Source: Maribacter sp. 1_MG-2023
GTDB taxonomy: Bacteria > Bacteroidota > Bacteroidia > Flavobacteriales > Flavobacteriaceae
Assembly: GCF_030547005.1 (NCBI RefSeq)
Contig: NZ_JAUOPN010000009.1
Location: forward strand, 123,859 to 187,858
DNA: 64,000 nt
Reading direction: 5' to 3'
Part shown: piece by piece, positions 19,190 to 28,764 of the stretch
Layout: each line of letters opens with the position of its first letter
How positions within the stretch are numbered: position 1 is the stretch's first letter
Program-made: the position numbers and the translations under genes
Notes under the pieces: model-generated
Seen by the model: the letters and a program-made list of their open reading frames with translations, nothing else
Told to the model about the DNA's origin: nothing
Databases searched by the model: none

Positions 19190-19411
19190 GGTAAAATAAT
19201 AATGTTCAAATCTTACAGTAATAGTATGTTATGTGGTAAGATGTTTGCTAAAACGATTTGATTCACTACGCTATGGGTAAACTAAAAATAGCTAAAAGTA
19301 TTGTATTTGGCTAGGTAGTGTCAGCAATAAATAGCTGAATGCTTTGGCAGCTAATAATGGGATTATTGAAAACTATACTTAAATAGTAAAGACCTAATAG
19401 CTAAAACAACA
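19190..19411. other. Non-coding gap with degenerate AGCTAA-type repeats
   Basis: The gap between the marR start and the acyl-CoA ligase stop (19134-19518) holds no credible gene. Besides the marR promoter it contains at least four degenerate copies of a unit resembling AATAGCTAAAAG, near 19278, 19329, 19350 and 19395, similar to the arms of the 16177-16255 repeat. They look like remnants of one repeat family. Confidence 0.4.
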
Positions 19412-19462
19412 ATACCACATATCAACAAACCTTTTTAGGTTTTACAAGTTGAAATGTGGTAT
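19412..19462 (-). terminator. Long hairpin downstream of acyl-CoA ligase gene, possible terminator
   Basis: The outer arms ATACCACATATCAAC (19412-19426) and GTTGAAATGTGGTAT (19448-19462) are complementary with one mismatch. An inner stem AAACCT/AGGTTT encloses a four-base loop. The element starts 57 bp after the ligase stop on the minus strand and is followed by a moderately T-rich stretch, so it may act as a terminator or protect the 3' end. Confidence 0.5.
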
Positions 19463-19518
19463 ATATTATGAATTTCAATTTTAAAAAAATTAAAATTTTC
19501 TAAACTTAAAAGCATTAT

Positions 19519-21291
19519 TTAATGCTCATAAATATCATTATATAGGGTGATATATTTTTGCTTAATTATCTTTCTTTTCATTTTCATAGTAGGTGTCAGG
19601 TGTCCTTCTTCCATACTCCAAACTTCAGGAGTCAATCTAAACTGTTTAATTTTCTCCCATTTGGCAAAATTTTCATTAGCTAAAGCAACTTCTTCATCAA
19701 TTCTTGCAATAACTTTTTCGTTTTTTGCGATATCGATATTATCACCTACAGCAATATTCTTTCTTTTAGCCCATTCTTTAATATGCTCAAAATTTGGCTG
19801 TATTAATGCGGCGGGCATTTTTTCACTTTCACCGACTACCATAATTTGCTCAATGAATTGCGATTGTTTAAATCTATTTTCTAAAAGTTGAGGAGCGACA
19901 TATTTACCACCAGAGGTTTTAAACATTTCCTTTTTACGATCCGTAATTTTCAAGAATCCGTCACTATCTAATTCACCGATATCTCCGGTTAAGAAATAGC
20001 CATCAACAATAACTTCTTTGGTTTTTGCTTCATCTTTATAATAGCCTAGCATAACTTGAGGACCCTTGATACAGATTTCACCATCTGCAGCAATCTTAAC
20101 TTCAGTGCGGTCAATAGGTTTACCAACACTACCAATTCTGAATCCGCCTTCGCGCATGTCATTAACTGAAATTACGGGTGAAGTTTCAGATAATCCGTAC
20201 CCTTCCATTAGTCCGAATTCTGCAGCATTGAAAATTCTAGATAACCGTGGTTGTAAAGCTGCACTACCAGATGCGATTAAACCTAAGTTTCCGCCTAAAC
20301 CTTCTTTCCACTTACTGAAAATTAATTTTCTGGCTATAGAAAGTTGCGTTTCGTACCACCATCCGTTTTGACCGTATGGTTCATATCTAAGACCCAAGTC
20401 AACGGCCCAAAAGAAAAGTTTCTTTTTAATGCCGGTAAGCTCGGTACCTTTTGCATATATTTTGTCATATACCTTTTCTAAAAGTCGAGGAACCGCAGTC
20501 ATTACATGCGGACTAGTTTCTTTTAAGTTATCGCTTATTTTATCTAATGATTCAGCGTAGTAAATAGAAACACCTCTAAATTGATATAAGTAAATTAACA
20601 TTCGCTCATAAACGTGGCATAGCGGTAAGAAGCTTAATGCCTTTGTATTTCCGTCTACAATCGGGAATCGCTTAGAACTCTCAATAGCGTTTGATACAAG
20701 ATTGTTATGAGAAAGCATAACACCTTTAGGTCTGCCTGTTGTACCTGATGTATAAATTAAGGTAGCCAAATCATTTGGTGTTACGGCATTCATTAATTTT
20801 TGAACTTCGTCTTGGTTTGAAGTATCTGCACCTAATTCTAAAACCTTACTCCAATTATCGCCACTAGATAGCTCTTCAAAAGAATAAACATTTTCTAGAC
20901 TTTTGACCTGATCTTTAATTGAAAGTACTTTTTCATACACTTCATCGCAAGAAACAAAACAAAATTTTGCTTCAGAATGATTAAGTACATAAGCGTAATC
21001 TTCTTCAGATATTGTTGGGTAAATAGGTACATTCTGTGCGCCCAATTGAAGAATACCGATGTCCATAATATTCCACTCAGTTCTATTGGTAAGTGATATT
21101 ACGGCAATCTTATCATTAGGTTTAACCCCTAGGCGTAAAAGCCCACGGCTAATGGCATTTGCTTTGTCTATATATTCTTGAGTAGAGGTTTTAATCCACT
21201 CTCCATTTGTTTTTGACACCAACGCCTCTTTTAAAGCATGTTTTTCAAGTTGGTAATAAGGGAAGTCAAAAAGACGGGTAACTTTCTGCAT
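19519..21291 (-). CDS. Long-chain fatty-acid--CoA ligase (AMP-forming)
   Basis: The 590-residue protein is an ANL-superfamily adenylating enzyme: P-loop-like YTSGTTGRPKG near residue 180, GLMEGYGLSETSP in the middle, and TGDIGELD with DRKKEMFKTSGGK at the hinge. Its length and the FACS-type linker fit long-chain acyl-CoA synthetases that activate free fatty acids for beta-oxidation. It sits upstream of the marR-fad operon on the same strand but is separated by 385 bp and the marR promoter, so it is a separate unit. AT-rich upstream sequence around 21390-21410 contains a short ATTAC-AAT-GTAAT palindrome of unknown meaning. Confidence 0.92.
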   Translation of the reverse strand: MQKVTRLFDFPYYQLEKHALKEALVSKTNGEWIKTSTQEYIDKANAISRGLLRLGVKPNDKIAVISLTNRTEWNIMDIGILQLGAQNVPIYPTISEEDYAYVLNHSEAKFCFVSCDEVYEKVLSIKDQVKSLENVYSFEELSSGDNWSKVLELGADTSNQDEVQKLMNAVTPNDLATLIYTSGTTGRPKGVMLSHNNLVSNAIESSKRFPIVDGNTKALSFLPLCHVYERMLIYLYQFRGVSIYYAESLDKISDNLKETSPHVMTAVPRLLEKVYDKIYAKGTELTGIKKKLFFWAVDLGLRYEPYGQNGWWYETQLSIARKLIFSKWKEGLGGNLGLIASGSAALQPRLSRIFNAAEFGLMEGYGLSETSPVISVNDMREGGFRIGSVGKPIDRTEVKIAADGEICIKGPQVMLGYYKDEAKTKEVIVDGYFLTGDIGELDSDGFLKITDRKKEMFKTSGGKYVAPQLLENRFKQSQFIEQIMVVGESEKMPAALIQPNFEHIKEWAKRKNIAVGDNIDIAKNEKVIARIDEEVALANENFAKWEKIKQFRLTPEVWSMEEGHLTPTMKMKRKIIKQKYITLYNDIYEH

Positions 21292-21545
21292 ATGTAATTT
21301 CTAATAAGAATTGCAAAATAGTGAAAGAACTCGATATTTTAAAATTGTATTGTTAAATAAACTAGCATCTTGTTACAATATTCTTAATTCTAGACTATTA
21401 CAATGTAATGTATCGAATTTAGCCATTCATCTACAATAAATTGTATTTGAGCGTGTTATGTATACATCTCGCATGTTTGTAGGAAAATTCTTTAAATATA
21501 TCTATTAGATTTGAGCAGTGAGATAAATCCCAAATCGTCGATAAC

Positions 21546-24143
21546 ATGGAAAAAAAATACTTTAAAAACATATTCTTAAACTCAATTTCTGTAATTGTTA
21601 TAGCTCTTTCTAGTTGGAATATGAACGCACAGGCAGAACCTTTTAACTGTGATTTTAATGCTTATCTGTTTCAATATAATGATATTTATGCATTAGACTT
21701 GGCATCAGGTAGCTCTTATTTAGTAGCAGAAAATATTACTCCTGGTAATGTAAACGGTGTAGGTTACAACCCAACAGACGGTTATTTATGGGGATATTTA
21801 TCGACACCATCTAGTACAATAGTACGAATTGGAAAAAATTATACGGTAGATCAATATACCATACCCGCATTACCAACAGGTAATAAGTATGTTGGTGATA
21901 TATCACCAAATGGTGTTTATTATTTTAAGGCAGGTGGTTCCTCTTATTTTAAGGTTGATATTAATCCTGATTCACCAACTTATCTTGAATATTTAGGAGC
22001 TTTCGAATTAAGTCAGAGTTTGTCAATAGCTGATTGGGCTTTTAATGCTGCCGACGGTAATTTGTATACTGTAGAGGGTAGAAGTAGAATTTTATATAAA
22101 ATAGATCCTGAAACTGGTAAAGTTTACAATTTAGGTGAAGTGCCTATTATAGAAGGGCTAAGCTATACTTTTGGCGCAGTCTATTTTGATGTTGATGGTA
22201 ACTTCTATATCTCTGCCAACCAAACCGGTTCAGTTTACAAAATTGAGGAAGTCCAAAATATTACGGACGGAAACATGAATTCAAATATTTTTGCATTCGG
22301 TCCTGCAGCATCTAGTAATGATGGTGCGCGTTGTCCCACTGCACCTGTACCACAAGAGGATTGTATGAATGGTATAGATGATGATGGTGACGGATTAGTA
22401 GATTGTGATGATCCTTCGTGTTCAGGTGTTGCTGCTTGTCCTGTAATAGTTACAACTTCTAGCGCCAATAAAGGTGGATTAGAAAGTAATGATAGGTTAG
22501 CGAATTTAATTAGCAAAAGAAACTTTAATAGAGCAAAAACCAATTATGTTTTTGATAAAGTAAATGCCAAGAAGGTGGTAAAGAATACTTTTTATGGTCT
22601 AAGCTCTAAAACAGCAATTAATGAAATTCCTTTAAATTCCTTAGTGCCATTGGGCGTTGTTGGAGAAACAAGTACCATAGAATCTTCACCAAGCGATTTA
22701 CTGGATTTAACGAATGCATCAGATATATACTCTGTAGATTATTTAAATGGTTCTGAAAATTTAGGGTCTTTAATGGTCATTAAAACAGATAATAAGGTTT
22801 ATGAGCATAGTAAGTTTATCTGCGACCGTTTTCTAGGGGCACAATTATTATCTGTTTCGAATATTCAGTTACGAGAAAAAGATTTTATAAAGTCCATTAT
22901 TAAGCAACCAGATGGTAGTCTTGAGTTTGCCTTGACTTTTTCAGCTAGGGTAAATGCTGACAATAATTTCACCATTGAATCGCATTGGAATATTGATGCT
23001 TATGCTAGTGATACTGGGTATTATAATTTTCAGATATGGTCAAATTCGGTAGATGATTTACTGTTATTAGCAGACGAAATTTTAAATCTTTTAGAGGTTA
23101 ATGCAGCTATCACACAATATAATGGATCGACTCCGCCGCCAGTTTTCGTGAAGTCTGCTAGCTATAAGAATGGAGAAGTTTTATTGAATTTAGTGAACAA
23201 TAATAATTCTCAAAGTATTAATCTAGAGGGCGGATTAAAATTAACTGAAACTAGTGATACTGAAGTATTAGGGGTAACTGCAGAAATAGATGGGTATTTA
23301 GATTCCGTATCCCTAAAAACAGGAACCTTGTTCGATTTAGGATTTAGAATAAGTGCTGGATTAGGTATGACACCAGATGATCTTTTTGTTGCCGATGCAC
23401 CTTGGGGCTTAGATGATTCTGCCGAAGAAACAACTGTAGCTACTTATGAAGTATTACCTGCGGATGGTCCTTATATTGGTGAGGGATATCCTATTGAAAG
23501 AAATATAAAATTAGAAGGGAATACTAGCAACTATTTAGGAGTGTACCGTGCTTTGAGTCCGAGGTTTGCAGCTGTCGATTTAAGTGAATATAACAAAGTA
23601 AGTTTTGAGGCAAAAGGAACGGGGAATTTAGATGTGCAGTTGATAAAAGGTGATGGTTCAATTTATAAAACAACCATCAGTTTAGAAAGTGAAATGGATG
23701 AATATACCTTATCTGCAACCGATTTTAAAAATGACTCAGATGCAGGTACTGATTTCTCTGATATAAAAGTGCTTTCATTTAATCTAGTTGCCGAAAATGG
23801 GTATGCAGAAGAGAAGTCTATGGAGTTACAGCATATAGATTTTCATAATCGTGAGCTTGGTCAAGAGTTTGTAGATTCAGATTTGAATAAGTCGATTGTA
23901 TATCCGAACCCAATGATAGAAAGTTCTAGCTTATACTTTTTTGAAGAAAAGGCAGATACCTATCAATTAGACATTTACTCTTTGAGTGGTAGATTACTTG
24001 GTAACCATCATATGGAAGGTGAAAGTGTCGCAGGGCAGAATGAAATAACAATAAACAGAAAAGACCTATCTCCTGGGTTATACCTATACAAATTACAAAA
24101 CTCTAGTGAAAAAACATGGAGCGGTAGATTGTTGGTTAGATAA
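21546..24143 (+). CDS. Type IX-secreted multidomain surface or extracellular protein
   Basis: The 865-residue protein has an N-terminal signal (about 1-30, ending near NAQA). A propeller-like domain resembling DUF6923 covers about 35-265. A Cys- and Asp-rich segment follows (about 272-298, with DDDGDGLVDC and CDDPSC), like calcium-binding repeats. Next come an unrecognised region (about 300-630), a jelly-roll segment like CIA30/CBM11 (about 640-775), and a type A T9SS C-terminal sorting domain (about 785-865, YPNP ... SPGLYLYKL ... RLLVR). The tail implies export by the type IX system with removal of the C terminus. No catalytic domain is recognised. A weak -7 box TAGATTTG lies at 21506. Confidence 0.82.
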   Translation: MEKKYFKNIFLNSISVIVIALSSWNMNAQAEPFNCDFNAYLFQYNDIYALDLASGSSYLVAENITPGNVNGVGYNPTDGYLWGYLSTPSSTIVRIGKNYTVDQYTIPALPTGNKYVGDISPNGVYYFKAGGSSYFKVDINPDSPTYLEYLGAFELSQSLSIADWAFNAADGNLYTVEGRSRILYKIDPETGKVYNLGEVPIIEGLSYTFGAVYFDVDGNFYISANQTGSVYKIEEVQNITDGNMNSNIFAFGPAASSNDGARCPTAPVPQEDCMNGIDDDGDGLVDCDDPSCSGVAACPVIVTTSSANKGGLESNDRLANLISKRNFNRAKTNYVFDKVNAKKVVKNTFYGLSSKTAINEIPLNSLVPLGVVGETSTIESSPSDLLDLTNASDIYSVDYLNGSENLGSLMVIKTDNKVYEHSKFICDRFLGAQLLSVSNIQLREKDFIKSIIKQPDGSLEFALTFSARVNADNNFTIESHWNIDAYASDTGYYNFQIWSNSVDDLLLLADEILNLLEVNAAITQYNGSTPPPVFVKSASYKNGEVLLNLVNNNNSQSINLEGGLKLTETSDTEVLGVTAEIDGYLDSVSLKTGTLFDLGFRISAGLGMTPDDLFVADAPWGLDDSAEETTVATYEVLPADGPYIGEGYPIERNIKLEGNTSNYLGVYRALSPRFAAVDLSEYNKVSFEAKGTGNLDVQLIKGDGSIYKTTISLESEMDEYTLSATDFKNDSDAGTDFSDIKVLSFNLVAENGYAEEKSMELQHIDFHNRELGQEFVDSDLNKSIVYPNPMIESSSLYFFEEKADTYQLDIYSLSGRLLGNHHMEGESVAGQNEITINRKDLSPGLYLYKLQNSSEKTWSGRLLVR

Positions 24144-24157
24144 TACGTTTTGGTTGT

Positions 24158-24207
24158 AAAAAAAGCTGTGTACCCCAGACTTGGGAGTGCACAGCTTTTG
24201 CTTTTTT
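24158..24207. terminator. Bidirectional Rho-independent terminator
   Basis: Complementary arms AAAAGCTGTG (24161-24170) and CACAGCTTTT (24190-24199), with additional inner ACCC/GGGA pairing, are flanked by A-rich and T-rich tails. It separates the convergent T9SS-protein and purL genes and can serve both. Confidence 0.85.
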
Positions 24208-24222
24208 ATGAATATGCAATTT

Positions 24223-27200
24223 CTATTTCTGATTGTCAACCCACGTTTTAGCATTTTTAAACGCTTCTAACCATGGTGAAACTTCATCAGTTCTATCCTC
24301 TGGATAATGTGCCCAGTTCCATGGAAAGATAGAACGTTCTATATGTGGCATCGTTACTAAGTGGCGACCAGTTTTATCGCAAAGCATTGCGGTATTGAAA
24401 TCACTACCATTCGGGTTTGCCGGATAACCTTCGTAACCATATTTAGCAACAATATCATAACTCTCTTCAGACTGTGGTAAGGCAAATTTACCCTCACCAT
24501 GAGAGATCCAAACGCCAAGTTTACTACCTTCTAAAGAAGAAAGCATTACAGAGTTGTTTTTCTGAATTTCTACTGATGTAAAATTACTCTCGTGCTTATG
24601 AGAATCGTTGTACGTCATTTTACCATGAGATTCATGCTCAGGATTAATTAAATCCAGCTCCATAAACAACTGGCAACCATTACAAATACCAACTGATAAT
24701 GTATCTGGTCTAGCAAAGAAGTTTTTAATAACCGTATTTGCTTTCTCGTTGTATTTAATAGCACCTGCCCATCCTTTTGCACTACCTAGCACATCAGAAT
24801 TAGAGAAACCACCAACAGCACCTAAAAATTGAATATCTTCTAAATTCTCACGACCAGAAATTAAATCGGTCATGTGAACGTCTTTTACATCAAAACCGGC
24901 TAAATACATAGCATTTGCCATTTCACGCTCAGAATTACTTCCTTTTTCACGTAGAATCGCTGCTTTTGGTCTCATTTCGGCTCCACTTAAACTTCGACTT
25001 GGAAGTTGTAACGGTGTTGCAGAAGGGAATTTATATGCTAAAGACTGAACCTTGTAATTATCAAATCTATCTTTAGCCAAACCATTTGCAGTTTGCTGAT
25101 TGTCTAGTAAGTACGATGTTTTAAACCAAGTATCACGAAGGGTTTCAATGTTGAGTCCCATTTCCATACCATTGTTTTTAACGGTAAGGGTGGCTTCATT
25201 GGTAACGGTTCCTATTTTCTTAGCATCTATATTTTTAGATTTCAAAATCGCTTCAATACTATCATCTTTAGATTGAAAAACAATACCTGCATTTTCAGAA
25301 AACAATACCTTAATTGTATCTGCTTCTCCAAGTTCGGTTAGGTCTAATTGAGCTCCTAAATTTGTATCGGCAAAACAAAGTTCTAACAAAGTCGTAATCA
25401 ATCCGCCAGAAGCAACATCATGTCCGGCAACGATTTTATCTTCCTTAATTAAAGATTGAATCGTATTAAAAACAGTTTTGAAGTAAGCAGAATCAGTAAT
25501 TGTTGGGGTTTCGTTACCAATACTATTTCTAGTCTGTGCAAACGACGAGCCACCTAATTTAAAATTGTCTTTAGATAGGTTGATGTAATAAATAGAACCA
25601 GAATTTTTCTGTAAAACAGGCTCAACAACCTTAGTGATATCGCTACAGTTACCAGCAGCAGAAATAACTACGGTACCAGGAGAGATAACATCACCATCTT
25701 TATATTTTTGTTTCATGGAAAGAGAATCCTTTCCTGTAGGTACGTTAATGCCTAAATCGATAGCAAATTCAGAAACAGCTTGTACGGCTTTATATAGACG
25801 AGCATCTTCACCTTCGTTTTTACAAGGCCACATCCAGTTAGCGGAAAGTGATACAGAAGCCAATCCGTCTTTTAACGGAGCCCAAACTAAATTGGTTAAT
25901 GATTCTGCAATACTATTTTTACTACCGGCAGCAGGATCGATCAAAGCAGAAATAGGGGAGTGCCCAATACTTGTGGCAATTCCTTCTTTTCCTTTAAAAT
26001 CCAACGCCATTACTCCGCAGTTGTTTAGAGGAATTTGTAACGGACCAACACATTGTTGTTTTGCTACACGACCACCAACACAACGGTCCACTTTATTTGT
26101 GAGCCAATCTTTACTAGCAACAGCTTCAAGTTGAAGAACCGCATCTAGGTAATCATGGAAGAATTCTAAAGAATAATCTGCATTCTTATAATCACGAATA
26201 ACCGTCTTATCGGTCATGACCGTTTTAGGAGAACTACCGAACATATCAGACAAAGCTAGATCCATTGGCCTAGCACCGTTGGTTTTAGATTCAAAAGTAA
26301 AACGGTCATCACCAGTAACATCACCAACCTCGTACATTGGCGAACGCTCACGTTCAGCAATGCGCTTTAGGTGTTTGATGTCTTTTTTACCGATGACAAG
26401 ACCCATACGTTCTTGAGATTCGTTACCAATAATTTCTTTAGCAGATAGGGTAGGATCACCAACAGGTAATTTATCTAAATCTATTTTACCACCAGTTTCC
26501 TCTACTAATTCAGATAAGCAATTTAAGTGTCCGCCAGCACCATGATCATGAATAGAAACGATAGTGTTTACATCGCTTTCTACCATACCACGAATAGCAT
26601 TAGCAGCTCTTTTTTGCATTTCAGGATTAGAACGTTGTACGGCGTTTAGTTCGATAGCCGAGCTGAATTCGCCAGTATCTGCACTAGAAACAGCAGCACC
26701 ACCCATTCCAATTCGGTAGTTGTCACCGCCTAGAATTACAATTTTATTACCTGTTTCAGGCTTGTCTTTTATTGCTTGTTCAATTTTACCATAGCCAATA
26801 CCGCCAGCTTGCATAATCACTTTGTCATAACCGAGCCTTCGGTGACTGAGCGAAGCCGAAGTCTTGTCTTTTGATGAGTCAAACGGAGTAGAAGCTTCAT
26901 CATATTCAAATGTAAGAACAGAACCAGTAATTAATGGTTGTCCAAATTTGTTTCCAAAATCAGAAGCTCCATTAGAAGCTTTAATAAGAATATCCATTGG
27001 AGTTTGGTATAACCAATCTCTCTCTTGCATTCCTTTTTCCCAAGGTCTCTCTTTTTCGAGTCGAGAGTAAGCTGTCATATAAACTGCAGTACCAGCAAGA
27101 GGTAAAGAACCTTTACCACCAGCCAAACGATCTCTTATTTCTCCGCCTGCACCAGTTGCAGCACCATTAAAAGGCTCTACAGTTGTAGGGAAGTTATGTG

Positions 27201-27942
27201 TTTCTGCTTTTATAGAAATTACGGAGTCAAACTCCTTCTCTTGATAAAAGTCTGGCTTGTCTGCCGTTTTAGGAGCAAACTGCATTACTCTAGGTCCTTT
27301 TACAAAGGCAACATTGTCTTTATAAGCAGATACTATTTCATTAGGAAACTCTTGAGAGGTTTTCTTGATCAATTTAAATAGCGAAGAAGGCATTTCTTCA
27401 CCGTCAATAACGAAAGTACCATTGAATATTTTATGTCTACAATGCTCAGAATTTACTTGACTAAAACCAAATACTTCAGAATCAGTTAATTTTCGACCAA
27501 GTTTTTTGCTGAGGTTGTCAAGATATCCTACTTCTTCATCATTAAGAGCTAAACCTTCTTGTTTGTTGAAAGCAGCAATATCTTCAATATCCAATATAGG
27601 TTTTGGTGCTACATGAACATCAAAAACCTCTTGGTTTAGAGTGCTGTATTTCTGAGAAATCATTGGGTCGAATCCTGTAAATTTTTCATCTATGGCATTG
27701 AATTCCTCAATCCGAATAATTCCAGAAACACCCATATTCTGAGTAATCTCTGTTGCATTCGTACTCCACGGAGTAATCATAGCGGCTCTTGGACCAACAA
27801 AAAAGGCGTCAAGAGACGCCGCATTTATTTTAGGTTGGTTGCCGAACAACCATATAAGTTTACTTATATCTTCAGATGAAAGTTCCTTCGCGGTCTGTAC
27901 CGCAAAAACCTTTTTGCTAGGTTCCCCAAAAAAGTGAATCAT
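24223..27942 (-). CDS. purL: Phosphoribosylformylglycinamidine synthase (large form)
   Basis: The 1239-residue enzyme converts FGAR, glutamine and ATP to FGAM in purine synthesis. It is the long single-chain form: N-terminal PurS-like domain, two AIRS-like halves (GHDVASGG in the second half; SVNSEHCRH in the FGAR motif HCRHKIFNG near 170), and a C-terminal class I glutaminase with nucleophile Cys in GICNGCQLF. Residues about 350-370 hold an unusual Ser/Thr-rich insertion, described separately. A second odd linker, PSRSLSGAEMRPKA, precedes the glutaminase domain. The gene is monocistronic, with a -7 box TAATTTTG upstream and a terminator after it. Confidence 0.95.
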   Translation of the reverse strand: MIHFFGEPSKKVFAVQTAKELSSEDISKLIWLFGNQPKINAASLDAFFVGPRAAMITPWSTNATEITQNMGVSGIIRIEEFNAIDEKFTGFDPMISQKYSTLNQEVFDVHVAPKPILDIEDIAAFNKQEGLALNDEEVGYLDNLSKKLGRKLTDSEVFGFSQVNSEHCRHKIFNGTFVIDGEEMPSSLFKLIKKTSQEFPNEIVSAYKDNVAFVKGPRVMQFAPKTADKPDFYQEKEFDSVISIKAETHNFPTTVEPFNGAATGAGGEIRDRLAGGKGSLPLAGTAVYMTAYSRLEKERPWEKGMQERDWLYQTPMDILIKASNGASDFGNKFGQPLITGSVLTFEYDEASTPFDSSKDKTSASLSHRRLGYDKVIMQAGGIGYGKIEQAIKDKPETGNKIVILGGDNYRIGMGGAAVSSADTGEFSSAIELNAVQRSNPEMQKRAANAIRGMVESDVNTIVSIHDHGAGGHLNCLSELVEETGGKIDLDKLPVGDPTLSAKEIIGNESQERMGLVIGKKDIKHLKRIAERERSPMYEVGDVTGDDRFTFESKTNGARPMDLALSDMFGSSPKTVMTDKTVIRDYKNADYSLEFFHDYLDAVLQLEAVASKDWLTNKVDRCVGGRVAKQQCVGPLQIPLNNCGVMALDFKGKEGIATSIGHSPISALIDPAAGSKNSIAESLTNLVWAPLKDGLASVSLSANWMWPCKNEGEDARLYKAVQAVSEFAIDLGINVPTGKDSLSMKQKYKDGDVISPGTVVISAAGNCSDITKVVEPVLQKNSGSIYYINLSKDNFKLGGSSFAQTRNSIGNETPTITDSAYFKTVFNTIQSLIKEDKIVAGHDVASGGLITTLLELCFADTNLGAQLDLTELGEADTIKVLFSENAGIVFQSKDDSIEAILKSKNIDAKKIGTVTNEATLTVKNNGMEMGLNIETLRDTWFKTSYLLDNQQTANGLAKDRFDNYKVQSLAYKFPSATPLQLPSRSLSGAEMRPKAAILREKGSNSEREMANAMYLAGFDVKDVHMTDLISGRENLEDIQFLGAVGGFSNSDVLGSAKGWAGAIKYNEKANTVIKNFFARPDTLSVGICNGCQLFMELDLINPEHESHGKMTYNDSHKHESNFTSVEIQKNNSVMLSSLEGSKLGVWISHGEGKFALPQSEESYDIVAKYGYEGYPANPNGSDFNTAMLCDKTGRHLVTMPHIERSIFPWNWAHYPEDRTDEVSPWLEAFKNAKTWVDNQK
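26833..26897 (-). repeat. Palindromic repeat-like insertion inside the purL reading frame
   Basis: On the plus strand CTTCGG (26837-26842) and CCGAAG (26856-26861) are inverted, and the minus strand reads CTTCGGCTTCGCTCAGTCA. A diverged second unit, CTTCTACTCCGTTTGACTC, precedes it. The segment encodes about 20 residues (ASTPFDSSKD, then KTSASLSHRR) directly before the conserved LGYDKVIMQAGGIGYG, where I expect only a few linker residues in PurL. The frame is kept. Confidence 0.55.
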
Positions 27943-27973
27943 TGTAGTATGTCTGGTATTGATTTTTGAAATA

Positions 27974-27981
27974 CAAAATTA
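27974..27981 (-). promoter_or_regulatory. purL -7 promoter element
   Basis: The minus strand reads TAATTTTG here, an exact TAnnTTTG match, 31 bp upstream of the purL ATG. I see no clear TTG at the expected -33 distance. Confidence 0.5.
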
Positions 27982-28218
27982 AGACTTTACTAGTTACTAT
28001 TTACGGTAATCTGAAACACTTTTAAACAGTAATTGTTAATGAAAATAGTAAGAATTTGTTTTACCTTTATCAATCACAATTATTAATTACATAAAGTTTT
28101 ACTTTATAGTATGAGAATTAGATTTTTACTGTAAATAAAATATTAGTATGTTTATTGGACTTTAAGGTGATTGTATAGTATAACCACTAAGGAGGGTTCA
28201 AGGATTAATTAAAATAGC

Positions 28219-28593
28219 ATGGCAAAGCAAAATAATGATGCACAGGCACTTGATTATTGTATGGATATGATAGGTGGTAAATGGAAGCCTATAATTCTGT
28301 ATCATATAAATAAAGGCACTAATCGATTTAATAAGCTTTTTGCAGAAATTGAGGGTATAAATCGCCAAATGTTAAGTAAGCAATTAAAGTCTTTGGAGCG
28401 ATCGGGTATTCTTGATCGTACCTTGTATGGCGAAATTCCGCCACGAGTAGAATATACGTTGACGCCGTTAGGTAAATCATTGCTTCCGGTTGTGCAGGCA
28501 ATGAACCGTTGGGGGCAAAAGCAATTGGAAAAGAAAATTGAAATACCTGAAGTGCAAGAAGCTCCAAAAAATCAGCAATTGCCACTTTTTTAA
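28219..28593 (+). CDS. HxlR-family winged-helix transcriptional regulator
   Basis: The 124-residue protein has the HxlR layout: Cys14 in the N-terminal helix (DYCMDMIGGKWKP), the helix-turn-helix GINRQMLSKQLKSLERSG and the wing ending VEYTLTPLGKSL. Some family members sense thiol or quinone stress through that cysteine; the signal here is unknown. It is transcribed alone. An AGGAGG at 28192 is about 21 nt from the ATG, too far for ordinary ribosome binding. The neighbouring amidohydrolase lies 171 bp away on the same strand and is not clearly its target. Confidence 0.9.
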   Translation: MAKQNNDAQALDYCMDMIGGKWKPIILYHINKGTNRFNKLFAEIEGINRQMLSKQLKSLERSGILDRTLYGEIPPRVEYTLTPLGKSLLPVVQAMNRWGQKQLEKKIEIPEVQEAPKNQQLPLF

Positions 28594-28764
28594 TTACTCT
28601 TTAGAATAATCTCATAAGTTTTCGAATGTGAATTTTAATGCCATGTAAAATCCTAATTACAGCAAAATTGATTGCTCTGGTTTTGAATTAGATAAAAATT
28701 GGTGGTTTGCGCACGCGTCACAATCAATTTATGTAACTTCTAGCAACTAATTCAAATAACCACC

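Noticed and set aside
21396..21408. ATTAC-AAT-GTAAT as a second MarR operator ahead of the acyl-CoA ligase
   Set aside because: It is short and does not match the half-site of the marR palindrome.
24960..25030. Possible second repeat-derived insertion in purL (PSRSLSGAEMRPK linker)
   Set aside because: The linker before the glutaminase domain varies in length among PurL proteins, and no clear inverted repeat is present.
28191..28198. AGGAGGG resembling a strong Shine-Dalgarno site before the HxlR gene
   Set aside because: It is about 21 nt from the ATG with no closer start, and Flavobacteriia rarely use this signal.
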